64,000 nucleotides of DNA from Chlamydiia bacterium (GCA_022601395.1 JAJACS010000004.1:1-64000), one strand, 5' to 3'; positions 26,104 through 35,986 are shown, counted from the stretch's first letter. Numbers and translations are program-made. The notes: a model not told the origin generated them from the letters alone.

Positions 26104-26928
26104 TTATTCATCAGGACAACTGACTAACTCATCTTCTTCACAGTTTACAGTATCCTGAGGGCCCGGGAAACCTCTTTTTGACTTTTTACAAAAATCAATC
26201 CAGTGCTCAATCTCGGGAAATTCAGCATCATCCGCTAGCTGAGCTAAAGCATCATCCATTTGTAGATCAGAGCGGAATGTTAACTTGAAGGCCTTTGAAA
26301 GCCTCAACCTCTTTTCAAGGCCAAAACCTCTTCTTCTAAGACCTATCAAATTCAGACCACCGAGTTTATAAGGGACTCCTGCACCTATAGTATAAGGAGG
26401 AACGTCATGAGTTACTCTGCTAAATCCGCCCACCATAGAATGAGAGCCAACTCTTACAAACTGATGAATCGGAGTCATACCACCTATCACCACATGATCT
26501 TCCACAACCACATGTCCTGCTAACATTGAATTATTAGACATTACTACATGATTTCCTACTTCGCAATTATGAGCTACATGGCAATAAGCCATTATCAAGC
26601 AGTTATCACCGACTTTCACAACCGACCCTTCTTTACAAGAAGAGTTGATCGTTACAAATTCCCTAATATGACAATTCTCGCCGATAGTTACATAAGTCGT
26701 CTCCCCTTCAAACTTCAAATCTTGCGTCTGCGTTCCAATGCTTGCGCTGGGCCAAATAACTGTACCCTTTCCAATCGTCGTGTTCCCATCTATATAAGCA
26801 TGCGATTTAATAACACAGTCATCACCAATTGTGACTGTCTTCTTAATAATTGCGTAAGGTTCAATAGTTACATTGTTACCAATTCGCGCACCCTCTTCAA
26901 CAACAGCCCTTGGGTCAATTTTCGACAT
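26104..26928 (-). CDS. lpxA: UDP-N-acetylglucosamine acyltransferase
   Basis: 274 residues. First step of lipid A synthesis: acylation of UDP-GlcNAc at O-3. The left-handed beta-helix hexapeptide repeats (IGNNVTIEPYAIIKKTVTIG, VIWPSASIG, VVEDHVVIGG) run over residues 1-185, with the catalytic His in YCHVAHNCEVGNH, then a helical C-domain. Ends in an acidic tail (NCEEDELVSCPDE). Part of lpxC-fabZ-lpxA. Confidence 0.97.
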   Translation of the reverse strand: MSKIDPRAVVEEGARIGNNVTIEPYAIIKKTVTIGDDCVIKSHAYIDGNTTIGKGTVIWPSASIGTQTQDLKFEGETTYVTIGENCHIREFVTINSSCKEGSVVKVGDNCLIMAYCHVAHNCEVGNHVVMSNNSMLAGHVVVEDHVVIGGMTPIHQFVRVGSHSMVGGFSRVTHDVPPYTIGAGVPYKLGGLNLIGLRRRGFGLEKRLRLSKAFKLTFRSDLQMDDALAQLADDAEFPEIEHWIDFCKKSKRGFPGPQDTVNCEEDELVSCPDE

Positions 26929-26968
26929 GCAGATATCTCTTATTCTTAACTTGTTTATGAAGACTTAT

Positions 26969-27433
26969 TTATAATTTCTCTTTGTCCATTAGCGCAAAGC
27001 CTATTTCTGCTTGAGCAGCTACTTGGTCATTTACAAGTGCTTTTGCAGATACCCTGCCACCTTTTGAGCCGAGATGCAAAGCTTTTGCATGAAGATATAA
27101 CTCATCTCCTGGGAGAACGGGCTTGCGGAATTTTGCATTGTTCACATTTAGAAGCAGAGCAATCTTCATGTGATATCCTTTTTGATGAATCAAAACTCCC
27201 CCAGCTTGCGCTAGAGCTTCCAAAATAAGAACCCCTGGCATAATAGGAGCAGGAGGGAAATGACCTTGGAAAAAATGCTCATTCATTGTTACGCATTTTT
27301 TTCCTATGATTTCGCTATTTTCTAAATCAAGGTGAACAATTCGATCAACAAGAAGAAAAGGATAACGATGCGGAAGAATCTCAAGGATTTTTCTAACATC
27401 AAATACTACAGTGTCGTTAGAAGCAGTGGACAT
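26969..27433 (-). CDS. fabZ: (3R)-hydroxyacyl-ACP dehydratase
   Basis: 154 residues. It dehydrates 3-hydroxyacyl-ACP in fatty-acid elongation, balancing acyl supply with lipid A. Hot-dog fold motifs: catalytic His in ILPHRYPFLLVDRI (residues ~19-32) and Glu in MPGVLILEALAQAGG. The start overlaps the lpxC stop by one base (TAATG). Confidence 0.97.
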   Translation of the reverse strand: MSTASNDTVVFDVRKILEILPHRYPFLLVDRIVHLDLENSEIIGKKCVTMNEHFFQGHFPPAPIMPGVLILEALAQAGGVLIHQKGYHMKIALLLNVNNAKFRKPVLPGDELYLHAKALHLGSKGGRVSAKALVNDQVAAQAEIGFALMDKEKL

Positions 27434-28338
27434 TAAGAGGACTCCATCATAATGTGATTCAGTAATTCTTTTGAGAATGCTGTATTAGAAAAGTGACCTG
27501 AGCGGATTGCAATTACGTGACCAAAAAACGAATAGCCCACCAGCGACAAATCTCCAATCAAATCTAAAATTTTATGCCTAACCATCTCATCAGGAAATCT
27601 AAGCCCTTCTGGATTTAGTATTGCATCACCCTTAATAATTACAGCGTTTTCTAAAGAACCACCTTTGATTAAACCTTGTTCAATCAATGGCACCGTTTCT
27701 TCGTACAAAGAAAATGTTCGGCAAGGAGCTATCTCCATTTTGAAATTCTCTTCGCTCATACTAATTGTATGAAACTGCGCTCTTAACAGAGCTGAATTGG
27801 GATAGTTAAGTGTATAGCTAATTCTAAACTCATCAGAAGGTAGGGCTACGATATGTACATCACCTTGTGACCAAAAAACGGGAGATGTTAAATGATAGAC
27901 CTTTTTCGATCCTTTTTGATAACCAAAACCTACCTCTTCGATAAGGTCAACAAAAGGCTGAGCACTTCCATCACATATAGGGATTTCAGGCCCATCAATC
28001 TCAATCAATAAATTATCTATTTCATAAGCACTTAAAGCGGCAAGAACATGTTCAACTGTCTGAACAAACACCTCGTCTTTTCCAAGCACCGTACACCTTG
28101 GAGTTCCTCGAACGAACTGCACTTGAGCTGGAAGAATAGGTTTACCTTCAAGGTCTACACGTTGAAAACGAATTCCTGTATTCTCTTCTGCAGGCCGAAG
28201 AGTCATTTGGACTTTTTTTCCAGTGAATAAACCCAGTCCAGAAATCGTAGCTGCTTTTGCTAAAGTTTTTTGGTTATTTCCTAAAGTCGTAACTTTTTTC
28301 GGTTTAGGCGAGGAATCTAATGTTGTGGGTAAAGACAA
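27433..28338 (-). CDS. lpxC: UDP-3-O-acyl-N-acetylglucosamine deacetylase
   Basis: 301 residues, zinc enzyme for the committed step of lipid A. Zinc ligands are visible in VEHVLAAL and HKILDLIGDL (His, Asp); the catalytic His lies in RSGHFSNTAF. The start is a TTG at 28338, supported by AGGAG eight bases upstream; it gives a 25-residue N-terminal extension before the canonical NQKTLAKAATISGLGLFTGKK. First gene of the lpxC-fabZ-lpxA-fmt run. Confidence 0.96.
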   Translation of the reverse strand: MSLPTTLDSSPKPKKVTTLGNNQKTLAKAATISGLGLFTGKKVQMTLRPAEENTGIRFQRVDLEGKPILPAQVQFVRGTPRCTVLGKDEVFVQTVEHVLAALSAYEIDNLLIEIDGPEIPICDGSAQPFVDLIEEVGFGYQKGSKKVYHLTSPVFWSQGDVHIVALPSDEFRISYTLNYPNSALLRAQFHTISMSEENFKMEIAPCRTFSLYEETVPLIEQGLIKGGSLENAVIIKGDAILNPEGLRFPDEMVRHKILDLIGDLSLVGYSFFGHVIAIRSGHFSNTAFSKELLNHIMMESS

Positions 28339-28466
28339 AAAATCTACTCCTGTCTATGTAATACGTCAGCTTAAGATCAACAAGCAAACGACAGTCACCA
28401 GCTCGTTGTAATCAAAATAAGATAAAAAATTACCCGAGCGAATTTTTTTAAACAAGCTCTAATTTA

Positions 28467-30176
28467 CTATCTGTAGGGTATATAAGATAAAAAAGCGTTT
28501 CTTTTCATGCGAAATGCAAAAAATCCTACCGCAGCAAACGAAAATGCTAGGATCAAATAGTCCCCTAAAAGCGTATATATAGTGAAGTAATGATAAAGAT
28601 CTAATGAAAAAACTAGAGCTCCTCGTAAATTCTGATAATCATAGATAGTTGAACTTAACATCGCTTTTGTTTTTCCAAGACTATCGACTGCGGCTGTAAT
28701 TCCTGTATTACAGGACCTTAAAAGTGGTACTCCGTTTTCAATAGCTCTAAGCCTTGCGTGATAAAAATGTTGCTCCGGGAGTTTCGACGGGTAATACCAA
28801 GCGTCATTTGTCAGGTTAACAAACACCTCTGCCCCTAGTTTTTTTCCGTCTCGCATTAAGTGTGAAAAGCACTCTTCATAGCAAATAGAAGGTGATATGC
28901 GAACCTTCTCCCCAAAGACTTTTGCAGACTTCCCATGTTCAGAAAACCCTGTTATTCCATATTTAGCGACTAAGTTTTCCAAACTTTTAACAGGGAGGTA
29001 CTCACCTAGAGGTACTAACTTTCTTTTTTCATATCGCTTAATTTTTTCCGTAGCTCTTGGCACGAAGTGAAAAGCTGCATTATATATATGCTGTTTTTCT
29101 CTATCAAAATCGTCAAGCCCTATAAGAACTTCACTACTGTAAAAATTGGAAAGAGACTGAGCAAAAAAGCTATTCGATATATACCAGTCGCCATCTCTTT
29201 GCTTTGCGAAAGGCTCTTTTAATTCAGGAATATGGTTTCTGTATTCCTGCCCCCACACCATATCCAAAATATAGCATGCATCTCTATATGAATAAGGGTA
29301 CTGCTTAGCCCCAAAAGGTATTGCTGCTTCAGGAAAGACAATCAAATCCAAGTTTTTATCTTTTGACTTCTTTTGCTTTATATAAGTCAGAACCCCAAGC
29401 CATTGATCGTAAGGAGAAATAAAATGATGCTCTCTACTTGAGAGCATGATTTTCTGGTCAGGCCTTAATCCTGTTTGCACTAATGCAACATTGATTTGCT
29501 TTTTATCCCCTGATTGCGCTTTTGCTTTATGAAAACTATTATGTGCGACCCCGAGGGTAAAAAGAAGTAGTATACTCCCAAAATAAACTGCAAAATTACC
29601 TTTGCTTGCTTCAGTAAAAGCTCTGTAGGCAAAAGCATTCAATAAAATCACAAGAAAGGAGAGTCCATACACTCCAAATACACTCGCAAATGTTGACAGC
29701 TCCGAATAACTTGAAAGAGCAAGACCTACCGGATTAAAAGCAAATCCACAGAAGAAAAACAGCCTACTATACTCAAATAAAGTCCACATCCCCGCAAGAA
29801 ACAAACAGTGCGAAATAGAGGATTTTTTTCTTAGCAGAACACAAAAAAGTCCGTATTGAGCACCAAGCCATATAAGAACTCCAAAGTAGACACAAAGAAT
29901 ATAAGCTCCATGGAATCTTGTTGCAGTCATCCAGGACAAGTGTACAGCCTCAACGCATGCAAACCAAACAAAGCCATGTAAAAACTTTTGCTTTCTACCT
30001 TTGATAGAATAAAGAGCAGCCCAAAAAATACTATGACCAATAAACGCGCTGACAACAGAAATTTTAAGAGACCAAGCCGGCTGACCAAAAGCTACAATGA
30101 AAAAACTCAGCAACCATAAGATCGCAAAAACTGCGACTCTCTTTTTCCCAGAAGAAAGTAATTCTTCCTTGAACAT
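28467..30176 (-). CDS. lnt: Apolipoprotein N-acyltransferase
   Basis: 569 residues. It adds the third acyl chain to outer-membrane lipoproteins. About six N-terminal transmembrane helices (residues 15-215) precede a periplasmic nitrilase-like domain with the Glu-Lys-Cys triad: IVFPEAAIPFG, RKLVPLGEYLP and SPSICYEECF. A final TM helix near 540-555 completes the family layout. In C. trachomatis the equivalent (cutE, CT534) also follows lpxC. Confidence 0.95.
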   Translation of the reverse strand: MFKEELLSSGKKRVAVFAILWLLSFFIVAFGQPAWSLKISVVSAFIGHSIFWAALYSIKGRKQKFLHGFVWFACVEAVHLSWMTATRFHGAYILCVYFGVLIWLGAQYGLFCVLLRKKSSISHCLFLAGMWTLFEYSRLFFFCGFAFNPVGLALSSYSELSTFASVFGVYGLSFLVILLNAFAYRAFTEASKGNFAVYFGSILLLFTLGVAHNSFHKAKAQSGDKKQINVALVQTGLRPDQKIMLSSREHHFISPYDQWLGVLTYIKQKKSKDKNLDLIVFPEAAIPFGAKQYPYSYRDACYILDMVWGQEYRNHIPELKEPFAKQRDGDWYISNSFFAQSLSNFYSSEVLIGLDDFDREKQHIYNAAFHFVPRATEKIKRYEKRKLVPLGEYLPVKSLENLVAKYGITGFSEHGKSAKVFGEKVRISPSICYEECFSHLMRDGKKLGAEVFVNLTNDAWYYPSKLPEQHFYHARLRAIENGVPLLRSCNTGITAAVDSLGKTKAMLSSTIYDYQNLRGALVFSLDLYHYFTIYTLLGDYLILAFSFAAVGFFAFRMKRNAFLSYIPYR

Positions 30177-30187
30177 GAGGCAATCCT

Positions 30188-30643
30188 TTACAGGTTAGAT
30201 TTTGAGCGAAATCCAGAACCAAATCCAAAAACTATAAAAAGACCACCAAGTATTGCGAGGTTTTTCAGAAAATCGACTAGCAATGTATTACGCTCAGGAG
30301 ACTCCATATACCAAAATGGATATAGCAAAATTGTAGCAGTGCCAAGGAAAATAATCAAAAGAATTGCCCCGAATCGAGGCAGTACTCCTATAAGAACAAG
30401 AAGCCCTCCCAAAATTTCAAAAGCTGTTGCTATAGCTAGTGTGAAAGGCAGATTGGCTTGCATGAGATTCACCACGCCAAAAAGAGGGTTCGGGCCAGCA
30501 TACATCTTCCAGTTATCAAGTATTACTTGAAAAGCTTGCAAGCCACTCTCCCAGTTCATAATTCTATGAATACCTGCTAATATGAATAGTACACAAAGAA
30601 GGATCCTTCCTATGATCGAAAAAGTAAGTTTGAATGAATGCAT
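30188..30643 (-). CDS. DoxX-family membrane protein
   Basis: 151 residues with four hydrophobic helices: SIIGRILLCVLFILAGIHRIMNW (DoxX N-motif, LAGIhKi), TLAIATAFEILGGLLVLIGVLPRFGAILLIIFLGTATILLYPFW, and NLAILGGLFIVFGFGSG. DoxX proteins are linked to quinone or redox stress systems in other bacteria; the role here is unknown. Twelve bases upstream of lnt, so probably co-transcribed with it. Confidence 0.85.
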   Translation of the reverse strand: MHSFKLTFSIIGRILLCVLFILAGIHRIMNWESGLQAFQVILDNWKMYAGPNPLFGVVNLMQANLPFTLAIATAFEILGGLLVLIGVLPRFGAILLIIFLGTATILLYPFWYMESPERNTLLVDFLKNLAILGGLFIVFGFGSGFRSKSNL

Positions 30644-30819
30644 GTCTCCCTCTTGGCTTGCGTTCGCCCCTAAATTGGATCATGAAAATTTACTGTATTT
30701 TTGTAAAGCCTTAGATAAACAAACTCCCCGTGCAAAATACAAACACAACATAAACAAAGTATTAATTATTCTTTTTTATTTAGTAATTAATGACATTATC
30801 TAGTAATTGTTAAATTTAG

Positions 30820-30849
30820 TTGATAAATTAATAACAATTAACCTATACT
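30820..30849 (+). promoter_or_regulatory. Putative promoter of the rsmB-like operon
   Basis: TTGATA (30820-30825) and TATACT (30844-30849) with an 18-bp spacer. Transcription would begin near 30856, leaving only ~4 nt before the GTG at 30860, which argues for the ATG at 30881 as true start of the downstream gene. The 30644-30859 gap is AT-rich and otherwise empty; the DoxX promoter must lie here on the other strand. Confidence 0.55.
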
Positions 30850-30880
30850 GTAGCCCTTCGTGAACAAACCGATTTCTTCA

Positions 30881-32011
30881 ATGGCACGCTTTAGACATTT
30901 TCACCTCATCAAGATCCTTGAGGAGTTCGACCAGGTTAAACTTCCGCTGGATGTTTTTCTGAGCAAGTACTTTAGATCTCACAAAGCCGTTGGCTCAAAA
31001 GACAGACGCTATATCTGCGAGACCATCTATAAACTTATTAGATGGAAGGGGTTAATTGATTATTTTTGCAAGGAAAGACCTATTAAATGGGAAGAGCGAG
31101 TCGACCTTCTTTTTAAGCTAGATCTTTCCGCTCTTATGGAAGACGAGAGTATTCCTCCTCATGTTCGAGTCAGCTTCCCAAAGCAATTCTACGACAAGAT
31201 CCTTCAGCCATTTGGAGAACAAAAGGCATTGGATTTCTGCATCACTTCCAACGAAGCCGCACCTACTACTATTCGAGTGAACCCTCTTAAAGTTTCAAGG
31301 TCTCACCTACTTGACACCTGGGAAAACAAATACTCTATCGAAGCGTGTAAACATTCAAAATTCGGAATAACGTTCAAAAAAAGAATTAATTTTTTTGAAC
31401 TTGAAGAGTTCAAGAGTGGCTTTTTTGAAGTTCAAGACGAAGGAAGCCAACTTGTTGCAAACCATGTGAAAGTTAAACCTGGTGATCACGTACTTGACTA
31501 TTGTGCAGGATCGGGAGGAAAGACCTTAGCCTTTGCACACCTAATGCAAGAAAAAGGGCAAATATACCTTTATGACATTAGACCTCATGCTCTAACTCAG
31601 GCAAAAAAGAGACTCAAGAGAGCCGGAATCCAAAATGCACAAGTCCTGACAAAAGACCGATTAAAGAAAAAGGGACTTTTGAATCGAATGGACTGGATCC
31701 TATTAGATGTCCCATGTAGCGGAACTGGCACACTTCGAAGAAACCCTGATATGAAGTGGCGCTTTTACACAGAAATGATTGACAATCTCGTAAAAGAGCA
31801 AAGAGAAATTTTCGATAATACTGTTAAATTTCTCGCACCAGGTGGACATATCGTATACGCTACGTGCAGTATCCTTCCTGATGAAAACCAAAAACAGATT
31901 TCCTATTTCATGAAGAAATACAATCTAAAACTAGCTTCGCTTCCTTTCTTTACCTTCCCTGAAAAGGATGGGATGGATGGATTTTTTGCAGCTGTATTAA
32001 AAAAAGCATAA
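30881..32011 (+). CDS. rsmB: 16S rRNA/tRNA cytosine-C5 methyltransferase, RsmB-like
   Basis: 376 residues from ATG 30881 (a GTG at 30860 would add seven residues). It carries an N-terminal NusB-like helical domain and a C-terminal SAM domain: VLDYCAGSGGKTLAFAH (motif I), LLDVPCSGTGTLRRNPD (motif IV, Cys) and VYATCSILPDENQ (motif VI, Cys), the two-Cys arrangement of m5C methyltransferases. Corresponds to what is annotated fmu (CT553) in C. trachomatis. The exact target base is inferred. Confidence 0.9.
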   Translation: MARFRHFHLIKILEEFDQVKLPLDVFLSKYFRSHKAVGSKDRRYICETIYKLIRWKGLIDYFCKERPIKWEERVDLLFKLDLSALMEDESIPPHVRVSFPKQFYDKILQPFGEQKALDFCITSNEAAPTTIRVNPLKVSRSHLLDTWENKYSIEACKHSKFGITFKKRINFFELEEFKSGFFEVQDEGSQLVANHVKVKPGDHVLDYCAGSGGKTLAFAHLMQEKGQIYLYDIRPHALTQAKKRLKRAGIQNAQVLTKDRLKKKGLLNRMDWILLDVPCSGTGTLRRNPDMKWRFYTEMIDNLVKEQREIFDNTVKFLAPGGHIVYATCSILPDENQKQISYFMKKYNLKLASLPFFTFPEKDGMDGFFAAVLKKA

Positions 32012-32082
32012 TACTTTCCAAGCTCTTTTCCATAATCATGCCTTCTGCTATTCTATCTACAAAAAACAACACCTTGTGGATT

Positions 32083-33150
32083 ATGAAACGACTACAAAAT
32101 GCCCTGATTATCTGTATTCTCTCCATCACCGCTTATGGATTTAGTGATTTCGAAGGACCCAATCCAATGGCTCCATCGGCTCCTACTTATGCTATGAATA
32201 ACAGCCCTCTTATCCGCATCAACGGAAAGACTATTTCCCTTATGGATGTGATTAAGAAAATGAACGTGATTATTCACCAGCATATTCCACATATCCGCAA
32301 CTCCCAAATAGAATTATTTAAGTTCTATAATTCACAGTGGAAGCCAACATTGGATGATATGATTTTCAATGAACTGACAATAGCAGATGCTGAAGCGAAG
32401 GAAATCAAAATTAGCGACGGTGATGTAAGAGAAGAGATGGAAAAACGCTTTGGCCCGAACATTATTTCCACTCTTAACAATATAAACTTAGAATATGAAG
32501 AAGCTCAAAGAATGATTCATGACGAGCTTCTTGTAAGACAATTGCAAGGTATGAAGATATATTCTAAAGCTCAGATGTGCGTAACACCCGTTGTTATAAA
32601 AAATGAGTATATAGCCTATCTTGAGAAAAATCCTCCTGAAGAGAAGTGGGAGTATCAAGTTTTATCCGTTCGTGGAAAAGACGAAAGCATGTGTAAAACT
32701 CTTATAGAAAACATTTCATCAGAGCTCACTCTTGAGTCCACAAAACTTTCAGAGCTTCCTGATAAATTTAAGGAAAGCCCTCAAGTTGTAAGCAACTCTG
32801 TCGAAATGAAGCTTTCAAATGAATACCTTGTGAATAACAGGAACCTATCGAAGCAGCACAAAGAAATCTTGAAAAACCTTAAGACTAACTCTTATAGCGA
32901 GCCTATCGCTCAGTTTTCAAGGACTACCAATTCTAATGTCTATCGTATTTTCTATCTAAAGGATCACACCATTAAAGAGCCTCCGACTTTTGATGATCAA
33001 TATGATGAAATTGAAAATCGACTCGTCGGTGAAGCAGTGCAAAAAGAGAGAGAAGCTTACAAAGAAATACTCTTTGCAAAGTTTGGGATAAAGAAGAATT
33101 ACTTAGATGAAGGAATGCCGAGTGATTATAAACCTTTCTCCATGCGATGA
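32083..33150 (+). CDS. SurA-like periplasmic chaperone/peptidyl-prolyl isomerase
   Basis: 355 residues from ATG 32083, chosen because it opens with a signal peptide (MKRLQNALIICILSITAYGFS); an upstream ATG at 32038 would bury it. Residues ~25-165 resemble the SurA N-domain (INGKTISLMDVIKKM...DMIFNELTIADAEAKEIKISDGDVREEMEKRFG). The following domain (EEKWEYQVLSVRG...PPTFDDQYDEIENRLV) keeps a parvulin-like layout but weak catalytic residues. Probably helps fold outer-membrane proteins. It sits immediately upstream of rsmA (ATGA overlap), as CT355 does in C. trachomatis from memory. Confidence 0.72.
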   Translation: MKRLQNALIICILSITAYGFSDFEGPNPMAPSAPTYAMNNSPLIRINGKTISLMDVIKKMNVIIHQHIPHIRNSQIELFKFYNSQWKPTLDDMIFNELTIADAEAKEIKISDGDVREEMEKRFGPNIISTLNNINLEYEEAQRMIHDELLVRQLQGMKIYSKAQMCVTPVVIKNEYIAYLEKNPPEEKWEYQVLSVRGKDESMCKTLIENISSELTLESTKLSELPDKFKESPQVVSNSVEMKLSNEYLVNNRNLSKQHKEILKNLKTNSYSEPIAQFSRTTNSNVYRIFYLKDHTIKEPPTFDDQYDEIENRLVGEAVQKEREAYKEILFAKFGIKKNYLDEGMPSDYKPFSMR

Positions 33151-33968
33151 GTCTATACAAACAAAGTGAGCTCTTTGCTTTTTTGGATAGTATCGGTAGG
33201 AAGCCAAACAAACGCCTTTCTCAGAACTTTTTGATAGATGGCAATATCCTAAATAAGATCGTTGATGCTGCATCACTCTCTTCTGGGGATCTAGTCATTG
33301 AAATTGGTCCTGGTCCTGGTGTTCTCACAGAAGCCCTTATCGCAAAAGGGATCCATGTTATTGCTATTGAGAAAGACCGACTCTATGCAGAGCAACTCAA
33401 AAGGCTTGATAAAGGGAACCTTTTAAGAGTTATTCAAGAAGATGTTCTAGAAGTTGACCTTGTTCCCCTACTTGAAGGTAGAAAAGCCAAAATCATTTCT
33501 AACCTACCCTATCATTTAACATCTCCTATTATGGGTAAGATTTTACCTCTTTACGACAAAATAGAAACTATCGTTGTGATGCTGCAGAAAGAAGTAGCTG
33601 TTCGTATGAGTTCTTCTCCAGGATCGAAAAACTACGGCTCCTTTTCTATTTTCACTCAGTTTTATAGTGATACGGAATATTTATTTTCAGTATCTCCTAA
33701 CTGTTTTTTTCCAAGACCAAAAGTTACATCAGGTGTTATTCGCTGTATTCCCAAGAAGACAACTTCTTCCTTTGACAAAGAGGCTTTCTTTACCTTTATT
33801 AAAAGAGTATTTTCCAAAAGAAGAAAAATGCTTCTTACGATCCTAAAAGAGGAAGTCGATAAAGAAGCATTAATATGTGAACTACAAAAACTGGGGCACT
33901 CTGAAAAATGTAGACCTGAAGATGTTTCTATTGAGGATTTTGTCCATATCTACAAGAGCTTTTACTAA
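33147..33968 (+). CDS. rsmA: 16S rRNA dimethyladenosine transferase
   Basis: 273 residues. It dimethylates two adjacent adenosines in helix 45 of 16S rRNA. Motifs: RLSQNFLIDGNILNKI (QnFL), VIEIGPGPGVLTEAL (SAM binding), IISNLPYHLTSPI (catalytic NLPY) and FPRPKVTSGVI. The start overlaps the SurA-like stop by 4 bp. Also named ksgA. Confidence 0.97.
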   Translation: MSLYKQSELFAFLDSIGRKPNKRLSQNFLIDGNILNKIVDAASLSSGDLVIEIGPGPGVLTEALIAKGIHVIAIEKDRLYAEQLKRLDKGNLLRVIQEDVLEVDLVPLLEGRKAKIISNLPYHLTSPIMGKILPLYDKIETIVVMLQKEVAVRMSSSPGSKNYGSFSIFTQFYSDTEYLFSVSPNCFFPRPKVTSGVIRCIPKKTTSSFDKEAFFTFIKRVFSKRRKMLLTILKEEVDKEALICELQKLGHSEKCRPEDVSIEDFVHIYKSFY

Positions 33969-33991
33969 ACAGTGATCTAATTACTATCAAT

Positions 33992-35305
33992 TCAAGAACG
34001 AAAGATTTTTTCTGTAAGCTTTCTAAAGAAACGAAACATCCAAAGGCCTACAAACCCAATAGAAAACACAACAAACGAAACAATAAGAACGTTAATGATC
34101 GTTCCCCATACCGCCTTAAATCTGTGCCCAAAAGAAGGTATGGCGTTCTCTTTTACATAAAGCGGTTCGTCAAGCAATATGTCACCTCTTTCATTTTTAA
34201 CTTGAACAGCACCAACTATTTCACCTACTGAAAACGGCATCTTAACCGGATTCCATACAATACTAGGAGAAAGCTCCTCTTCTTCAGAAGGGAAATACTC
34301 ATAGATTAGATCATCTTTAAGCACTGCTTTAAGAGGCTCTTTTGCACCCTTAACAGGAAGAGTGTACAAAGAATCCTGTGCGTTCAAAAGCTTTCTAGCC
34401 AGTTTCTTTTCTATAAAGGCCGTATCGAACATGCGTATTGAATCTGTAAACACCTCTTCATAGCTTTCGCATCCAAGAGTCACACAAATAAGTGTTCTAT
34501 TCATATCTTTTGCAGCACCTACAAAACTATAACCAGCAGTCTCATGATATCCTGTCTTTATTCCAAAGGCCTTGGGATAAAAGAACCTCCCTCTTCTAAG
34601 GAGCTTATTTGAATTCCAAATGGTTCTGCCCGGCTGCTTGTTCGTTTTCGGTCTTTGATAGTTTATTGTAGAAATAATTTTCGTAAATTCTTCATTTTTA
34701 ATCGCTTGAGAAGCTAGAAGAGCTAAATCATAAGCTGTTACAGCATGCCCAGGATAATAAAGACCATGTGGATTATCTAAATGCGAGTCTAGGCAGCCTA
34801 TTTTTCTTAATTTTGCATTCACCTTCTTCATGAAGCCTTCAATACCATTCTCATCAAGATGATGCGCAAGCACATTTGAAGAATCATCACCAGAAGGAAG
34901 CATCATTCCATAGACTAAGTCTCTAATACTCAATTTTTCGTTAGAGTAGACACCGTCAGACATAGCATCTGGCTCTAATAGATACGGTGGATCAACGTAG
35001 CCAGCTTCTGTCTTCTTTTTACGAGACATTTTTTTGAGCAATTCAGCGGGAGATACAACAACTCTGTCAAAATCCTTTTCTATCTCAAGAGCCGTTAAAA
35101 GAGTTGCTATCTTAGTAAGACTTGCTGGTGATCTTTTGTCTTTAGGGTTTTTCTCGAATAAAATCTTATTGTTATCTGCATTAATAAGAATTGCCGACTT
35201 TCCATGCACATTTATCTTGAAAGGCTTAGAGAACAAAGATAGTGGCACTAGGAAAGCGCAAAGAATTGAAAAAACTTGAAGGAACATACATTTCATAAGT
35301 TTCAT
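33992..35305 (-). CDS. dacF: D-alanyl-D-alanine carboxypeptidase (penicillin-binding protein)
   Basis: 437 residues from ATG 35305; an upstream in-frame start (35395) gives an unlikely leader, whereas MKLMKCMFLQVFSILCAFLVPLSLF is a signal peptide. Low-molecular-mass PBP motifs: SPASLTK (SxxK), SGDDSSN (SxN) and GIKTGYHE (KTG). After a PBP5-like beta domain, a C-terminal TM helix (VLIVSFVVFSIGFVGLWMFR) anchors it. It trims peptidoglycan pentapeptides in the periplasm. Orthologous by position to CT551. Confidence 0.93.
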   Translation of the reverse strand: MKLMKCMFLQVFSILCAFLVPLSLFSKPFKINVHGKSAILINADNNKILFEKNPKDKRSPASLTKIATLLTALEIEKDFDRVVVSPAELLKKMSRKKKTEAGYVDPPYLLEPDAMSDGVYSNEKLSIRDLVYGMMLPSGDDSSNVLAHHLDENGIEGFMKKVNAKLRKIGCLDSHLDNPHGLYYPGHAVTAYDLALLASQAIKNEEFTKIISTINYQRPKTNKQPGRTIWNSNKLLRRGRFFYPKAFGIKTGYHETAGYSFVGAAKDMNRTLICVTLGCESYEEVFTDSIRMFDTAFIEKKLARKLLNAQDSLYTLPVKGAKEPLKAVLKDDLIYEYFPSEEEELSPSIVWNPVKMPFSVGEIVGAVQVKNERGDILLDEPLYVKENAIPSFGHRFKAVWGTIINVLIVSFVVFSIGFVGLWMFRFFRKLTEKIFRS

Positions 35306-35548
35306 AATACGTGAAAAGAAAAAAAAAAGAAACTCGTCAAAAGGGAACCTACTTTCAAAATTCAGGTTTTTATCCCACAAACCATTTAAAAGCACATTTT
35401 CAAACCTTCACTTTGGAATGCGAATGAATTCCTAAAAAAAATATAAAAAGACTGCTTTAAAATAAATTCTATCTCGTCTAATTACAAATATAAGGGGAAT
35501 GAAGAAACTATCTCACCTCTTGCCTATTTGTTTTTTGGAGGACATTTA

Positions 35549-35986
35549 ATGGTAAATCCCATACAGCTCGAAGAAGCGTATAATGAGTTTATTAAGGATT
35601 TAAACATCTGGATTCCAGATGGTATCATTGATGCTGATCTTAAACTGCTTGATCAGCTGGGTCTCTTGAACCAAGAGGATTTTGAAGTTGAAGAGGATCA
35701 AGATCACTTTCCTCACTACTTTCATGTAATAGAAACTGCTGACAAAGTAACGCTTTTTAACCACCAGTTCGTTGTTTGGATCGTACCTCAGGTTATTGAT
35801 GATGTACCTTGCACTCTGACACTCATAGCTCTCATGAACTCATCTAAGCCTCATTTGGAGCTTGTCTTCTCGACATCTGGCGTTTACAACACTCCAAAAT
35901 TTGTTCTTAAAATACTCAGGCATTTTTTATCTGAAGTGATTGATACAGAAGCAATCATTTCTTCTATTGATAAGTCTGGCGCCTAG
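35549..35986 (+). CDS. Conserved hypothetical protein (CT550-like position)
   Basis: 145 residues from ATG 35549, preceded by GGAGG with seven-base spacing. Acidic, no signal peptide or membrane segment; mixed alpha/beta pattern (VIETADKVTLFNHQFVVWIVPQVIDDVPCTLTLIAL). No motif recognised. It lies between dacF and rsbW, as the unknown gene CT550 does in C. trachomatis. Convergent with rsbW, sharing a CTAG at the stops. Confidence 0.75.
   Translation: MVNPIQLEEAYNEFIKDLNIWIPDGIIDADLKLLDQLGLLNQEDFEVEEDQDHFPHYFHVIETADKVTLFNHQFVVWIVPQVIDDVPCTLTLIALMNSSKPHLELVFSTSGVYNTPKFVLKILRHFLSEVIDTEAIISSIDKSGA

Noticed and set aside
26548-26949. 133-residue plus-strand frame opposite lpxA
   Set aside because: Shadow of a well-conserved hexapeptide-repeat gene on the other strand.
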